From: JAWKXU01 sp964468045
GTDB taxonomy: Bacteria; Pseudomonadota; Alphaproteobacteria; Sphingomonadales; Sphingomonadaceae
Direction: 5' to 3'
Length of the DNA: 64,000 nt
Assembly (NCBI GenBank): GCA_964468045.1
Contig: CAYXTO010000017.1
Coordinates: 1 to 64,000 of the forward strand
This document shows, piece by piece, positions 32,494 to 41,261 of this stretch. A model generated the notes under the pieces. The model did not search any database and was not told the origin of the DNA. It saw nothing but the letters and a program-made list of their open reading frames with translations. The position numbers and the translations under genes were made by a program. Every line of letters starts with the position of its first letter. Positions within the stretch are counted from its first letter, which is position 1.

Positions 32494-34083
32494 CTAGTGC
32501 GCGGCCTCGGCGGAAATCGGGGCCGCGCCTTTCCCGGGCTTGCGGATCAGCATCACCAGCGGGATCGAGGCCAGGCATAGCCAGCCCATCAGCCAGAAAT
32601 CGTTGACGTATCCGATCATCGCGGCCTGGCGATTGACCTCGGCGTCGGCAAAGCTCAGGGCCGCTTCGCCGAACTGGGCAAATCGCCCGGCTTGCGCGGG
32701 ATCGAACACCTGCATCGCTTCCGCCGACACATGGGGCACCAGCTCGGCATGGTTGATCTGGATCGATCGTGCCAGCAGCAGCGACGAAAGCGAGATCCCC
32801 ACCGAGGCGCCGATCGAACGGGAGAGGTTGACCAGGCTCGATCCATCCGCCCGCAAATGCGCGGGCAATGTGCTGAATGCGAGTGCGTTCAGCGGAATGA
32901 ACAGGAATCCCAGCCCGATTCCCTGGATCACCCCCGTCATCACGACGTGTCGCATATCGACATCGAGCGACCACGACGCCATCTCGAACATGGAAAAGGC
33001 GATGATGCCGAAACCGGTCGCCACCATCAGCCGCAGATCGACGCCCAGCCGCGCAAGCCGCCCGACCAGGATCATGCATGCCATCACCCCGATCCCGCGT
33101 GGCGCGACGACGGTGCCGGAGGTCAGCACCGAATAGCCGAGCAGGCCCTGCAGCAAGGGCGGGAGCAGGGCCAGCGTCGCATAGGCCGACAGCCCGAGCA
33201 CCAGCATGATGAGCAGGGTCACGGTGAAATTGGCGTCGCGCCACAGCGCCCTGTCGAACAGGGGTGCACGCGCCGTGGCGAGGTGAATCACCGCCATCCA
33301 GCCTGCGCAGGCGGCTATGATGGCGTAAATCCATGCCTCGGTCGCATCGAACCAGTCAATATGCTGGCCTCGATCCAGCAGCAATTGCATCGAGGCGACG
33401 CTGAGCGCCACCAGCACATAGCCTGCGATATCGAACCGCACCTTCCGGGTGGGCCAGCGCGGAAGCTGGGTCGCCATGAGGAATAGCGCGAGCGCGCCGA
33501 CCGGGACATTGACGTAGAACACCCAGCGCCAGTTCATGTTCTCGGTCAGCCAGCCGCCGATGATCGGGCCGAGGATCGGCCCGACGATGATCCCGCCGCC
33601 CCACAGGGCCATTGCCTGGGGGTGCCGGGAAGGCCGGGTGACGTCCAGCATCACGGTCTGGCTCAGGGGCATCAGGAATGCCCCCGCGAAGCCCTGGATA
33701 ACGCGGAAGATCACCATTTCCTCGAGATTGATCGCCATGCCGCAGAGCATCGAGGAGAGGATGAACAGGATGGTCGAGACCAGCATCAGCCGGCGTGCGC
33801 CGAACCGGCCGGAGAGCCAGCCCGCGGTCGGCAGGGCGATGGCGGACGCGACGATATAGCTGGTCAGGACCCACAGCACGCTTTCCTGGGTGGCGCCCAG
33901 CGAGCTTTGCATATGCGGAATCGCGACATTCGCGATGGTGGTGTCGAGGATCTGGAGCAGCGCGGCCAGCAAGACCCCGATATAGACGAGCGGCACGCTG
34001 TCCACCTGGACCGTCGGCGCATCGAGCGCCGCCGGTTTGACGCCCGTCTCGTCTGCTGGCACCGCCGAGGCCTCGCCGGCCAT
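32494..34083 (-). CDS. EmrB/QacA-type (DHA2) multidrug efflux transporter
   Basis: 529 residues with about 14 transmembrane helices. DHA2 motifs are present: motif A-like GWLSGRFGARRLM, and PLSQTVMLDVTRPSRHPQAMALWGGG followed by GPILGPIIGGWLTENMNWRWVFYVNVPVG (motif C region). It uses proton exchange to expel hydrophobic drugs or fatty acids, working with the periplasmic adaptor encoded three bases upstream. No outer-membrane TolC-like gene or regulator is adjacent. Confidence 0.9.
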   Translation of the reverse strand: MAGEASAVPADETGVKPAALDAPTVQVDSVPLVYIGVLLAALLQILDTTIANVAIPHMQSSLGATQESVLWVLTSYIVASAIALPTAGWLSGRFGARRLMLVSTILFILSSMLCGMAINLEEMVIFRVIQGFAGAFLMPLSQTVMLDVTRPSRHPQAMALWGGGIIVGPILGPIIGGWLTENMNWRWVFYVNVPVGALALFLMATQLPRWPTRKVRFDIAGYVLVALSVASMQLLLDRGQHIDWFDATEAWIYAIIAACAGWMAVIHLATARAPLFDRALWRDANFTVTLLIMLVLGLSAYATLALLPPLLQGLLGYSVLTSGTVVAPRGIGVMACMILVGRLARLGVDLRLMVATGFGIIAFSMFEMASWSLDVDMRHVVMTGVIQGIGLGFLFIPLNALAFSTLPAHLRADGSSLVNLSRSIGASVGISLSSLLLARSIQINHAELVPHVSAEAMQVFDPAQAGRFAQFGEAALSFADAEVNRQAAMIGYVNDFWLMGWLCLASIPLVMLIRKPGKGAAPISAEAAH

Positions 34084-34086
34084 GGT

Positions 34087-35187
34087 CTATTTGGCCTTCT
34101 TGTGGCCGGGATCGTCGGTAAACACGGTGACATCGGCCGACAACCCGGCGATCAGCCGCCGCTCCGGCTTGCTGTCGATGGCGATCCTGACCGGCACGCG
34201 CTGGGTGACCTTTACCCAGTTGCCGGTGGCGTTCTGGGCGGGAAGGACCGAGAATTCCGAGCCGGTGCCCGATCCGATCGATTCGACATGGCCGTTGAGC
34301 TTGACGCCCGGATAGGCGTCCAGCGCGATCTCCGCCCTCTGGCCTACCCGCATGTCGTTCAACTGCGTTTCCTTGAAGTTCGCCTCGACATAGCTGGATT
34401 TCTCGCTGACGATGGTCAGCATCGGCATGGCGGTGATCGCCATCTGCCCTTCCTGGAGGCGTTCGGACTGGGCGACTCTCCCCGCGATGGGCGCCCGTAC
34501 CTCGGTCCGGCGCAAATCGAGCGCGGCCTGCTCCCGATCCGCCTTGGCCTTGGCCACCTGCGCGTTCTCGTTCGGGATCGCCGCGCCGTTGGACAGCTTT
34601 GCGCGGGCTTCGCGCGCGCGCGCCTCGGCGGCATTCAGCGCTTCGCGAGCCTGGGCGACCCCGTGCCGTGCCGCATCGAGGTCGGCCTTGGTGGTGAAGC
34701 CGCGCGTCCACAGCGCTTCCTGGCGGGCAAGCCGGGATTGGGCAAAGCCGATGTCTTCCCGCGCGGCGGCAATGTCCGCGCCGGACAGCGCCTCGTCATT
34801 CTGCAGCGCGGTCACATTGCTTTGCGCGGCTGCGATGGAGGCGGTCGCCTGCTCTATCTTCACCATGAACGGCTCGGGATCGATGCGGAACAGCTGGTCG
34901 CCCCGCTTCACGATCTGGTTTTCATGTACGGAAACGTCGATGATCTTCCCCGCCACTTCGGCGGAGACGCCCACGCTATCCTGCTTCACATAGGCGTTGT
35001 CGGTCGAAACCTTTCCCTGAAGGCTCCACCAGTAAGCCAGGCCGCCGATGATCACGAGCAGGGGAACCGAGATCATCAGAAGCAGACGCTTCCGCCGGGG
35101 CGCTACCGGTTGCCGGGCGGGCTGGTCATCTCCCACGGTTCGACCGGAAATATCTGGATCCGCTTCAGCCAATTCGTCTCTCTTCAC
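34087..35187 (-). CDS. EmrA/HlyD-type periplasmic adaptor
   Basis: 366 residues from GTG 35187, preceded by AGGACAAT. A cytoplasmic lead (charged, KRDELAEADPD), one transmembrane helix (LLLMISVPLLVIIGGLAYWW), the lipoyl domain (STDNAYVKQDSVGVSAEVAGKI), a long coiled-coil hairpin rich in Ala/Arg/Glu, and a beta-barrel part (YVEANFKETQLNDMRVGQ) follow the family order. Forms the efflux pair with the adjacent DHA2 transporter. An open frame continues 28 codons upstream but without a start signal. Confidence 0.9.
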   Translation of the reverse strand: MKRDELAEADPDISGRTVGDDQPARQPVAPRRKRLLLMISVPLLVIIGGLAYWWSLQGKVSTDNAYVKQDSVGVSAEVAGKIIDVSVHENQIVKRGDQLFRIDPEPFMVKIEQATASIAAAQSNVTALQNDEALSGADIAAAREDIGFAQSRLARQEALWTRGFTTKADLDAARHGVAQAREALNAAEARAREARAKLSNGAAIPNENAQVAKAKADREQAALDLRRTEVRAPIAGRVAQSERLQEGQMAITAMPMLTIVSEKSSYVEANFKETQLNDMRVGQRAEIALDAYPGVKLNGHVESIGSGTGSEFSVLPAQNATGNWVKVTQRVPVRIAIDSKPERRLIAGLSADVTVFTDDPGHKKAK

Positions 35188-35342
35188 GATTGTCCTGCGA
35201 GTCACCGCCCGACATGTTCGCGCGGTGCCGAATTTGGAAAGGCCATAAGTCCGAGACGCGGGGCATGGCAATCACTTATCGCTTGACCCCGGACGCTTCC
35301 CTGTTCGGGATAGCCATCCGCAGACAGACGCAAGGAGGGAAG

Positions 35343-36104
35343 ATGCAGCAGCAAACCGCAAGCGTGGAGGAGATTCCCTCGTTCGACGGCGCGAAGCTTG
35401 CCGTGCATCGCCTGGGCCAAGGGCGGCCCGTGCTGCTGCTGCATGGCCTGTTCTCCAGCGCCTGGATGAACTGGATCAGGTTCGGCCATGCCCGCTGCCT
35501 CGCCGATGCCGGCTTCGAGGCGATCATGCTGGATCTGCGCGCCCATGGCGGCAGCGCCGCGCCCCACGATCCCGAGGCCTATCCGCCCGATGTGCTGGTG
35601 CGCGATCTGGTATCGCTGGTCGAGGCGCTGGAACTGGAGGAGTTCGATCTCGCCGGCTTCTCGCTCGGCGCGCGCACCGCCGCGCGGGCCGTGGCGGAGG
35701 GCCTTTCCCCGCGCAGGCTGGTGCTGGCGGGCATGGGGCTTGAAGGCCTGACCGGCTGGCTGCGGCGCGGCGGTTTCTTCATCGATGCGATCGACCGCTT
35801 TTCCGAGGTGGGCCAGGGCGATCCCGCCTTTCTCGCCGTCCAGTTCATGAAAACGATGAAGATCGACCGCGTCGCGGCGCGGCTGCTGCTCCAATCCATC
35901 CAGGATCTGCAGCGAGACGAACTCGGCAAGCTGACCATGCCGGCGCTGGTGCTGTGCGGGGAGGAGGACCGCGACAACGGATCGCCGGAAGCCCTGGCCG
36001 ACGCGCTGCCGGACGGCAGGCTGGAATGGATGCCTGGCACGCATATGAACTCCGTCACCAGGCCGGATCTCGGGCAGGCGATCGCCCGGTTCCTGTCCAG
36101 TTAG
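35343..36104 (+). CDS. Alpha/beta hydrolase
   Basis: 253 residues from ATG 35343, which has a strong AAGGAGGGA site. VLLLHGLFSSAWMNW (oxyanion HG), nucleophile Ser in LAGFSLGART, an acid in LCGEEDRDNGSPE and catalytic His in PGTHMNSVT give a full Ser-Asp-His triad. The substrate is unknown. It is divergent from the emrA gene. A bidirectional-looking hairpin follows between it and rplI. Confidence 0.85.
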   Translation: MQQQTASVEEIPSFDGAKLAVHRLGQGRPVLLLHGLFSSAWMNWIRFGHARCLADAGFEAIMLDLRAHGGSAAPHDPEAYPPDVLVRDLVSLVEALELEEFDLAGFSLGARTAARAVAEGLSPRRLVLAGMGLEGLTGWLRRGGFFIDAIDRFSEVGQGDPAFLAVQFMKTMKIDRVAARLLLQSIQDLQRDELGKLTMPALVLCGEEDRDNGSPEALADALPDGRLEWMPGTHMNSVTRPDLGQAIARFLSS

Positions 36105-36110
36105 CGCAAA

Positions 36111-36144
36111 AGGAAAGGGCGCCTCCTTTCGGGGCGCCCTTTCC
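36111..36144 (-). terminator. Terminator of the rpsF-rpsR-rplI operon
   Basis: AGGAAAGGGCGCC pairs with GGGGCGCCCTTTCC. On the minus strand the stem ends in TTTCCTTTTGCG, a better T-run than on the plus strand, so it mainly ends rplI but may serve the convergent hydrolase too. Confidence 0.75.
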
Positions 36145-36166
36145 GCAATACGCAATCCGGTCAGGA

Positions 36167-36781
36167 TCAGGCTGCGGCTTCGTCGCTGCCTTCGGTCCGT
36201 TCCTCGATCAGCTCGGCCGGGATTTCGCCCGGCTCCGCATTGGGATCGACCGCTTCGGTGAAGCCGGTCGGAACCTTGTCTTCCTCGAACATCTGGGCCA
36301 TCACATCGACGCCCTGGCTCTGCAATTCGGCCTCGTCGTCGGAGCGGGCCACATTGGCCTTCACGGTGACATGCACTTCGGGGTGCAGCGAGACACGGAC
36401 GTCGAACACGCCGATCGTCTTGATCGGGCGTTCCAGCACGACCTGCGACTTGCCGATGTCGTGGCCCTTCGCCTGCAGCGCTTCCACGATGTCGCGCACG
36501 CTGACCGAGCCATAGAGCTGGCCGGAGTTGGAGGAGGCGCGGATCAGAACGATCTGGACGCCATCGACCTTTTCGCCGGCCTTGGCGGCATCGGTCCGGC
36601 GCTCGGCGTTTTCCTTCTCCAGGCGTTCGCGATTGGCTTCGAACACCTTGCGGTTGGATTCATTAGCGCGCAGCGCCTTCTTGTTGGGCAGCAGGAAGTT
36701 GCGGGCGTAGCCGTCCTTGACGGTCACGACATCGCCGATCGAGCCCAGCTTCTCGATGCGTTCGAGCAGGATGATTTGCAT
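36167..36781 (-). CDS. rplI: 50S ribosomal protein L9, C-terminally extended
   Basis: 204 residues against about 149 in E. coli. The N domain is canonical (MQIILLERIEKLGSIGDVVTVKDGYARNFLLP), then the linker helix and the RNA-binding C domain (GQLYGSVSVRDIVEAL). The last ~50 residues are an acidic Ala/Glu tail (VDPNAEPGEIPAELIEERTEG) of the kind common in this lineage. Last gene of the operon. Confidence 0.95.
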   Translation of the reverse strand: MQIILLERIEKLGSIGDVVTVKDGYARNFLLPNKKALRANESNRKVFEANRERLEKENAERRTDAAKAGEKVDGVQIVLIRASSNSGQLYGSVSVRDIVEALQAKGHDIGKSQVVLERPIKTIGVFDVRVSLHPEVHVTVKANVARSDDEAELQSQGVDVMAQMFEEDKVPTGFTEAVDPNAEPGEIPAELIEERTEGSDEAAA

Positions 36782-36794
36782 GGCGGTGCCCTCC

Positions 36795-37019
36795 TTACTT
36801 CACGATGTAGGGCAGCAGGCCCAGATGGCGCGCGCGCTTGATCGCCTTGGCCAGCTCGCGCTGCTTCTTGGCGGAAACGGCGGTGATGCGGCTTGGTACG
36901 ATCTTGCCACGCTCGGACATGAAGCCCTGCAGCAGGCGCACGTCCTTGTAATCGATCTTCGGCGCGTTCTTCGCGGAGAACGGGCAGCTCTTGCGGCGGC
37001 GGAAAAACGGACGCGCCAT
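36795..37019 (-). CDS. rpsR: 30S ribosomal protein S18
   Basis: 74 residues, beginning MARPFFRRRKSCPFS, with IDYKDVRLLQGFMSERGKI and SRITAVSAKKQRELAKAIK, all standard for S18. It partners S6. It lies two bases after rpsF and 13 before rplI. Confidence 0.97.
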   Translation of the reverse strand: MARPFFRRRKSCPFSAKNAPKIDYKDVRLLQGFMSERGKIVPSRITAVSAKKQRELAKAIKRARHLGLLPYIVK

Positions 37020-37021
37020 GA

Positions 37022-37384
37022 TCAGATCTCCTCGCGTTCGCGGCGGCGGCTGCGCTCGCGGTCATTCTTGCGCATCATCACCGAAGGGCCGTTCTCGTGC
37101 TCGTCGACCCGGATGGTGACGTAACGGATGACGTCCTCGTTGATGCGGGTCTGGCGTTCCAGCTCCTCGACCACATTGGCCGGGGCGTCGATGTTCAGCA
37201 GGACGAAATGCGCCTTGCGGTTGCGCTCGATCTTGTAGGCCAGGTTCTTGAGGCCCCAGGTTTCCGTCTTGGTGACCTTGCCGTTGTTCTGCTCGACGAT
37301 TTCCGTCGCAGTGGCGGCCAATGCGTCGACCTGGCTCTGGCTCAGATCCTGACGCGCGAGGAAGACATGCTCGTAAAGCGGCAT
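37022..37384 (-). CDS. rpsF: 30S ribosomal protein S6
   Basis: 120 residues from ATG 37384 with AAGGAA before it. MPLYEHVFLARQDLSQSQVD, ETWGLKNLAYKIERNRKAHF and the Arg/Glu-rich C-terminal end match S6. First gene of rpsF-rpsR-rplI. A longer upstream frame is leader sequence. Confidence 0.97.
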   Translation of the reverse strand: MPLYEHVFLARQDLSQSQVDALAATATEIVEQNNGKVTKTETWGLKNLAYKIERNRKAHFVLLNIDAPANVVEELERQTRINEDVIRYVTIRVDEHENGPSVMMRKNDRERSRRREREEI

Positions 37385-37694
37385 GCGCGCATTCCTTTCA
37401 TCACTATGCCGATCGCTGGCTGATCCGCGACCATCGCGGGGCCCCTCCGGCTTTCTTCGTTTCCCGGCCAAGCGGCGGGGAAGGGCGCGCCATAACGATT
37501 CCCGGGAGGAATGCAAGGCGCGAGTGGCTCGTTTCGCGCAATCCGAGGCCATGGCGGTTGACGCAAAACGGCGAAAATGTGGATCGGGTTCTGCGGGGAT
37601 TTCCCTGATGCGCCTGGGCTTTGCCCTGAAATGGCGTGTGACCTTTCGCGAGGGGGGCTTCTCGACCGCTGCGGATCGTCATTTTTCTGTTCTT

Positions 37695-37830
37695 CGTCAT
37701 GCCAGCCCTTCGGCTGGCCGGCGGCCGGCTGTGTCGTTCTTTGCCTTTGTGTCATCCCAGCGAAGGCTGGGATCTTTATGGGTATTGCGCCACCAAGCCG
37801 CCTGAGATGCCAGCCTGCGCTGGCATGACG
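37695..37830. repeat. GTCATCCCAGC-type palindromic repeat, good copy
   Basis: The core at 37751-37830 runs from GTCATCCCAGCGAAGGCTGG through CCACCAAGCCGCCTGAGATG to CCAGCCTGCGCTGGCATGAC; both ends are hairpins (CCAGC..GCTGG). It closely matches 56162-56240. A leading half unit begins at 37695. Confidence 0.8.
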
Positions 37831-37934
37831 AATAGGGCTGGGATGACGAGAAGCGGGCCAGTGAACTTTGTGGGATGCTTTGCTAGTCATCCATCAGGGT
37901 AAGCCAGATTTTCGTCGGGTAGGAAAGGGGAAGA

Positions 37935-37998
37935 GCCCACCCCCAACCCCTCCCCAGCCTGTCCTGAGCGGCAGCCTGCCGGCCAGCCGAAGGGCGGG
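37935..37998. repeat. GC-rich CCCACCCCC/CCCCTCCC repeat unit
   Basis: GCCCACCCCCAACCCCTCCC followed after a spacer by GGGCGGGAGGGGAGCGAGAC. It is the inverted relative of the unit after rpsP (28805-28842). Confidence 0.5.
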
Positions 37999-38164
37999 AG
38001 GGGAGCGAGACTTGCCGAGCTTGCGAGGCTAGTCGCAGCTGGGTGGGAAGCGGTCATTGACCTTTGCCGATCGCAATCCCTCCAGCTTCGAGTGATCTGA
38101 ACGGGATAGCGGGCTGGACGAAGCAAGGCGTTCATGCCAGGCGAGCCGGACATCCGGGGGATTC

Positions 38165-39496
38165 TTGAAACGCTTGGTTTTTGTCGTGCTGCTGGGCGCC
38201 TTTGCCCTTCCTGTGCCATGTGCTGCACAGGAAGCAGATGAACTTGCGCCTGGAAGGATAGAGATGAGTGCGGCGCAATTGTTTGCCTATGCCGATGCTG
38301 CGCGCTATCGGGGAGACTACGCCACCGCCGAACGGGCCTTTCGTGCCCTTTCCCACGATCCCGAGATCGAACTGCGAGTGGAGGCGCGCTATCGCCTGGG
38401 CATGATGCTGGCTGACCGCATGGGGAAATATCGTGAAGCGGCGGTTGAATTTCGGGCAATCCTTGATGAGAAGCCGAATGCTGCCGGCGTGCGGCTGGAA
38501 CTTGCCCGGATGATGGCACAGCTTGGCAATCTGGCGGCGGCCCGGCGCGAACTGCGTGCAGCAGAAGCTGCTGGCCTGCCTCCGGAAGTGAGCCAGCTCG
38601 TGCGTTTCTATGCCAACGCGCTTGACGCCTACAAGCCGGTGGGCGGGAGCCTGGAAGTGGCGATAGCGCCCAGCAACAACATCAATCGCGCGACCCGCTC
38701 CAACACGCTGGGAACCGTGATCGGCGATTTTGTATTGGATGAGGATGCCAAGGCAAAGTCAGGCATCGGCCTTTCGCTGCGGGGGCAGGGTTATGCTCGC
38801 ATGCCGCTGTCGACCAGTGCTGACATATTGGCTCGAGTGTCGGGCAATGCGGATATTTACCGGGCTTCCGACTTTAACGATCTGGCATTCAACGTTGAAG
38901 TCGGGCCGCAGTTCCGTTCTGGCGCTGACCGTCTGTCGGTCTCGCCCATGGCAGGCTGGCGATGGTATGGGATGGAGCCTTACAGCTTCTCCTACGGCAT
39001 TACAGGCAACTGGCTGCATCCTGCCGGGAAGCGCGGCCAATTGCGTGTCGATGCTTCCTTTCTTCACGAGGACAACCGCCGCAACGATTTGCAGGACGCC
39101 GACAGCTATTCGCTGGCCGTGGCGCTGGATCGCGCCTTCAGCGCGCGCTTTGGCGGGGGATTGCAGCTTTTGGGTGTGCGCGAAGTGGCGCGTGATCCGG
39201 GTTATTCCACTGTCAGAGGTGGGGCGAACATCTATCTCTTTCGTGAAATGGGCCGGACGACCGCTGTGCTCAACCTGGGTTATTCGCGACTGGAAGCCGA
39301 TGAGCGGCTGTTTCTCTATCCGGAACGGCGCAAGGACGATCGCTTCACCGCCAGTCTGGCAGCAACATTTCGTTCGCTCAAGGTTGGGACATTTGCTCCC
39401 TTGGCAAGGGTCCGATACGAAACCAATCGTTCGAGCATAGAGATTTACCAGTTCAATCGGATATCCGCGGAAGTGGGTATCACTGCCGCTTTCTGA
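38165..39496 (+). CDS. Slam-type outer-membrane lipoprotein translocon
   Basis: 443 residues from a TTG start that gives a clean signal peptide (MKRLVFVVLLGAFALPVPCAAQ). An N-terminal TPR-like helical region (about 35-150; YADAARYRGDYATAERAFRAL, VRLELARMMAQLGNLAAARREL) is followed by a ~290-residue beta-barrel (SLEVAIAPSNNINRATRS, alternating strands, ending VGITAAF). This two-part plan is that of Slam (DUF560) proteins, which move lipoproteins to the cell surface. The next gene encodes a lipoprotein with a TbpB-like end, the expected client arrangement. TTG as start is weakly supported by GGGGG upstream. Confidence 0.82.
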   Translation: MKRLVFVVLLGAFALPVPCAAQEADELAPGRIEMSAAQLFAYADAARYRGDYATAERAFRALSHDPEIELRVEARYRLGMMLADRMGKYREAAVEFRAILDEKPNAAGVRLELARMMAQLGNLAAARRELRAAEAAGLPPEVSQLVRFYANALDAYKPVGGSLEVAIAPSNNINRATRSNTLGTVIGDFVLDEDAKAKSGIGLSLRGQGYARMPLSTSADILARVSGNADIYRASDFNDLAFNVEVGPQFRSGADRLSVSPMAGWRWYGMEPYSFSYGITGNWLHPAGKRGQLRVDASFLHEDNRRNDLQDADSYSLAVALDRAFSARFGGGLQLLGVREVARDPGYSTVRGGANIYLFREMGRTTAVLNLGYSRLEADERLFLYPERRKDDRFTASLAATFRSLKVGTFAPLARVRYETNRSSIEIYQFNRISAEVGITAAF

Positions 39497-39520
39497 GTTT
39501 ATTTTGGGGGAGGTTTGTAC

Positions 39521-40435
39521 ATGGCGGTTAATCGCAGGGTTTCGTACTCGTCGATCATTGCGCTTGGCTTGTTGCTGGCCGGCTGCGGCGGTGGAAGCGG
39601 CGGCGTTAGCAGCACGCCCACACCTGCGCCTACGCCAACGCCTATCAGCTATACAAAATTCGATGACCTGCAGGGGGATCAGACCTTCCAAACCGCAGGC
39701 GTGCGCTTTTTTATAAAAAATCCTCCTGTCGATCCCATGTCTTTTGGCGTGGAAAAGCAAACTGTGGGACAGGGAATCCCCGTGCGCTATCTTGTCAATC
39801 CTGACCGAATTGTAATGTCTGACCCGGAGGGAGAAGGCACATACACTTTTCCCGTGGACAGTTATAATCCATCGCTGTCAACGGATGATACGAAAATATA
39901 TTCTCTTGCTTATAATAATAATCCTCTTGCGATAACGACGCCAAAGGTAAATGGTGTCAAGCTTACTTATACGAGATTAATATCTTATGTTTCTTCGGTA
40001 TCTGGTTCAGAGTATAATCAGATCAACTGGGATTTGGCGGCCTTTGGTGTCTTGACCAAACAGAATGATCTCCCGAAAAATGGCAGCGCTTCCTACACGA
40101 CGATGGTAAGTGGATATGTCGATGCAAGTTCAGACGATTTTGCTCTGGACGGAAATAGTGATTCCATTCTTACTGCCAATTTCGGTATGGGGACGGTCGC
40201 CACCACGATTAACCTGGCCGGTAAAGGAATGCGGACCGGGGAAGTCCGGTCATTTGGCACATTGCAAGGAAGCGGGACGATTAGTGGTGTGTCGTTTTCG
40301 GGTGATTTCCAGGATATAGAATGGGGCGGCTTTGCCGGCGCGTTTTTCGGCCCTCAGGCAGCTGAGGCAGGCTACGGATTCTTCGCATTAAAAGGAAATG
40401 ATATGATATCCGGTGTCGCCGCTGGCCGGAAGTGA
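39521..40435 (+). CDS. Slam-dependent surface lipoprotein candidate (TbpB-barrel-like)
   Basis: 304 residues from ATG 39521 with GGGGGAGG ahead. Signal peptide and lipobox LLLAGC (Cys22), then a Gly/Ser and Thr-Pro linker (TPTPAPTPTP). The mature part is beta-rich and ends with GDFQDIEWGGFAGAFFGPQAAEAGYGFF, the hallmark of the C-terminal eight-strand barrel of transferrin-binding-protein-B-like Slam substrates. The middle of the gene is strikingly AT-rich (39880-40060) compared with its neighbours, suggesting transfer or diversifying selection. It begins 24 bases after the Slam gene. Its ligand is unknown. Confidence 0.82.
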   Translation: MAVNRRVSYSSIIALGLLLAGCGGGSGGVSSTPTPAPTPTPISYTKFDDLQGDQTFQTAGVRFFIKNPPVDPMSFGVEKQTVGQGIPVRYLVNPDRIVMSDPEGEGTYTFPVDSYNPSLSTDDTKIYSLAYNNNPLAITTPKVNGVKLTYTRLISYVSSVSGSEYNQINWDLAAFGVLTKQNDLPKNGSASYTTMVSGYVDASSDDFALDGNSDSILTANFGMGTVATTINLAGKGMRTGEVRSFGTLQGSGTISGVSFSGDFQDIEWGGFAGAFFGPQAAEAGYGFFALKGNDMISGVAAGRK

Positions 40436-40603
40436 CAACCAAAAGTACGCACCTGCCCAGTGGGGTGACTTTTTTGAAACATCCGCAATCTGGCTGCAAC
40501 CGGACATAAGCGATCTGGCCAGGTCGAAAGGGTGGCGGGATGGCCATCCCTTGCCTCATGCCTAAGCGATATCCCCTGCGTTCGGCGGCCGGGGGTGAGG
40601 ATG

Positions 40604-40861
40604 CTATCTTACGGCAGGCCCATCCCGGACCCATATCGTGGGAACATCATGATCCTGCGCCCAGTGCAGCGCCGCCGAAATGGCTTTGCCGAGAGACGCT
40701 TCATCAGCAGGATCGGAGTGGTATTGCTCTCGTCGGCCTTCCAGCGAAACTCCCAGGCCCTCAGCCCGAAAGCAACCATCGCACATGCCTTCGACCGTCA
40801 CCCAGGTTTCCGGCAGCAACGGGAAATTCTCGCCTGGAACGAGATAGATAATCTTCGTCAT
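40604..40861 (-). CDS. Hypothetical 85-residue protein
   Basis: Starts at ATG 40861 behind GGAGGTGGGAG, a strong ribosome site. Begins MTKIIYLVPGENFPLLPETW and includes CDGC and HWAQDHDVPTIWVRDG. No family recognised; soluble, acidic. Its start overlaps the stop of a small upstream frame by four bases, so the two may be a tiny operon. Confidence 0.55.
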   Translation of the reverse strand: MTKIIYLVPGENFPLLPETWVTVEGMCDGCFRAEGLGVSLEGRREQYHSDPADEASLGKAISAALHWAQDHDVPTIWVRDGPAVR

Positions 40862-41046
40862 CTCCCACCTCCATCTTCTAGTGTTTCACCGGATGGAAAC
40901 TCATCAGGACAGAAAATTTGAAGGCGTGCAATGAGTCTTTGGGTCCCATTTTGAAGCTGTGCATGCAGTGTGGCCGAAATGCCTCCAGTCGCGTTCATGA
41001 GGGCTTGTGTCTGCGGCGGCAGGCATCGGTTGTCTTTGCACGCCAT
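40858..41046 (-). CDS. Possible 62-residue hypothetical protein
   Basis: Frame beginning MACKDNRCLPPQTQALMNA and ending with the ATGA overlap onto the next gene. Its only support is that overlap; the site before its ATG (TAGGGGCGACT) is weak and no family is recognised. Confidence 0.35.
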   Translation of the reverse strand: MACKDNRCLPPQTQALMNATGGISATLHAQLQNGTQRLIARLQIFCPDEFPSGETLEDGGGR

Positions 41047-41120
41047 AGTCGCCCCTAACTACCTTGCGCGCGCAGCGTGCCCAGTCACAGCGAGGTGGGA
41101 ATGAGGCAACATTACCTCTC

Positions 41121-41187
41121 GTCATTCCCGCGAACGTGGGAACCCAGAGCGATGCAAAACTGGATCCCCGTTTACACGGGGATGACG
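41121..41187. repeat. Short GTCATTCCCGCGAA-type repeat
   Basis: Runs from GTCATTCCCGCGAACGTGGG to CCCCGTTTACACGGGGATGACG. It has GTCAT and ATGAC ends, as the other copies do, but a different middle. Confidence 0.6.
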
Positions 41188-41261
41188 ATAAAGGTGACGT
41201 CTGCAAGGAGGTGGTTAGCCGTCGTTAATTTCAAGACCTGACGGGCATCCACCCCGTCCGC

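Larger units (their letters stand above)
37385..38164. other. Long gene-free interval with repeats
   Basis: 780 bases between rpsF and the Slam gene. It should contain the rpsF promoter, one copy of the GTCATCCCAGC repeat (37695-37830), and a GC-rich CCCCTCCC unit (about 37935-37998). The remaining frames on both strands look like repeat-driven or random open frames. Confidence 0.6.

Noticed and set aside
37383..37805. 140-codon plus-strand frame upstream of the Slam gene
   Set aside because: Antisense to the rpsF leader and ending inside a palindromic repeat; no start signal.
40904..41206. 100-codon minus-strand frame near the murein ligase
   Set aside because: It begins inside the GTCATTCCCGCG repeat and translates repeat sequence (SFASLWVPTFAGMT), a common false ORF.
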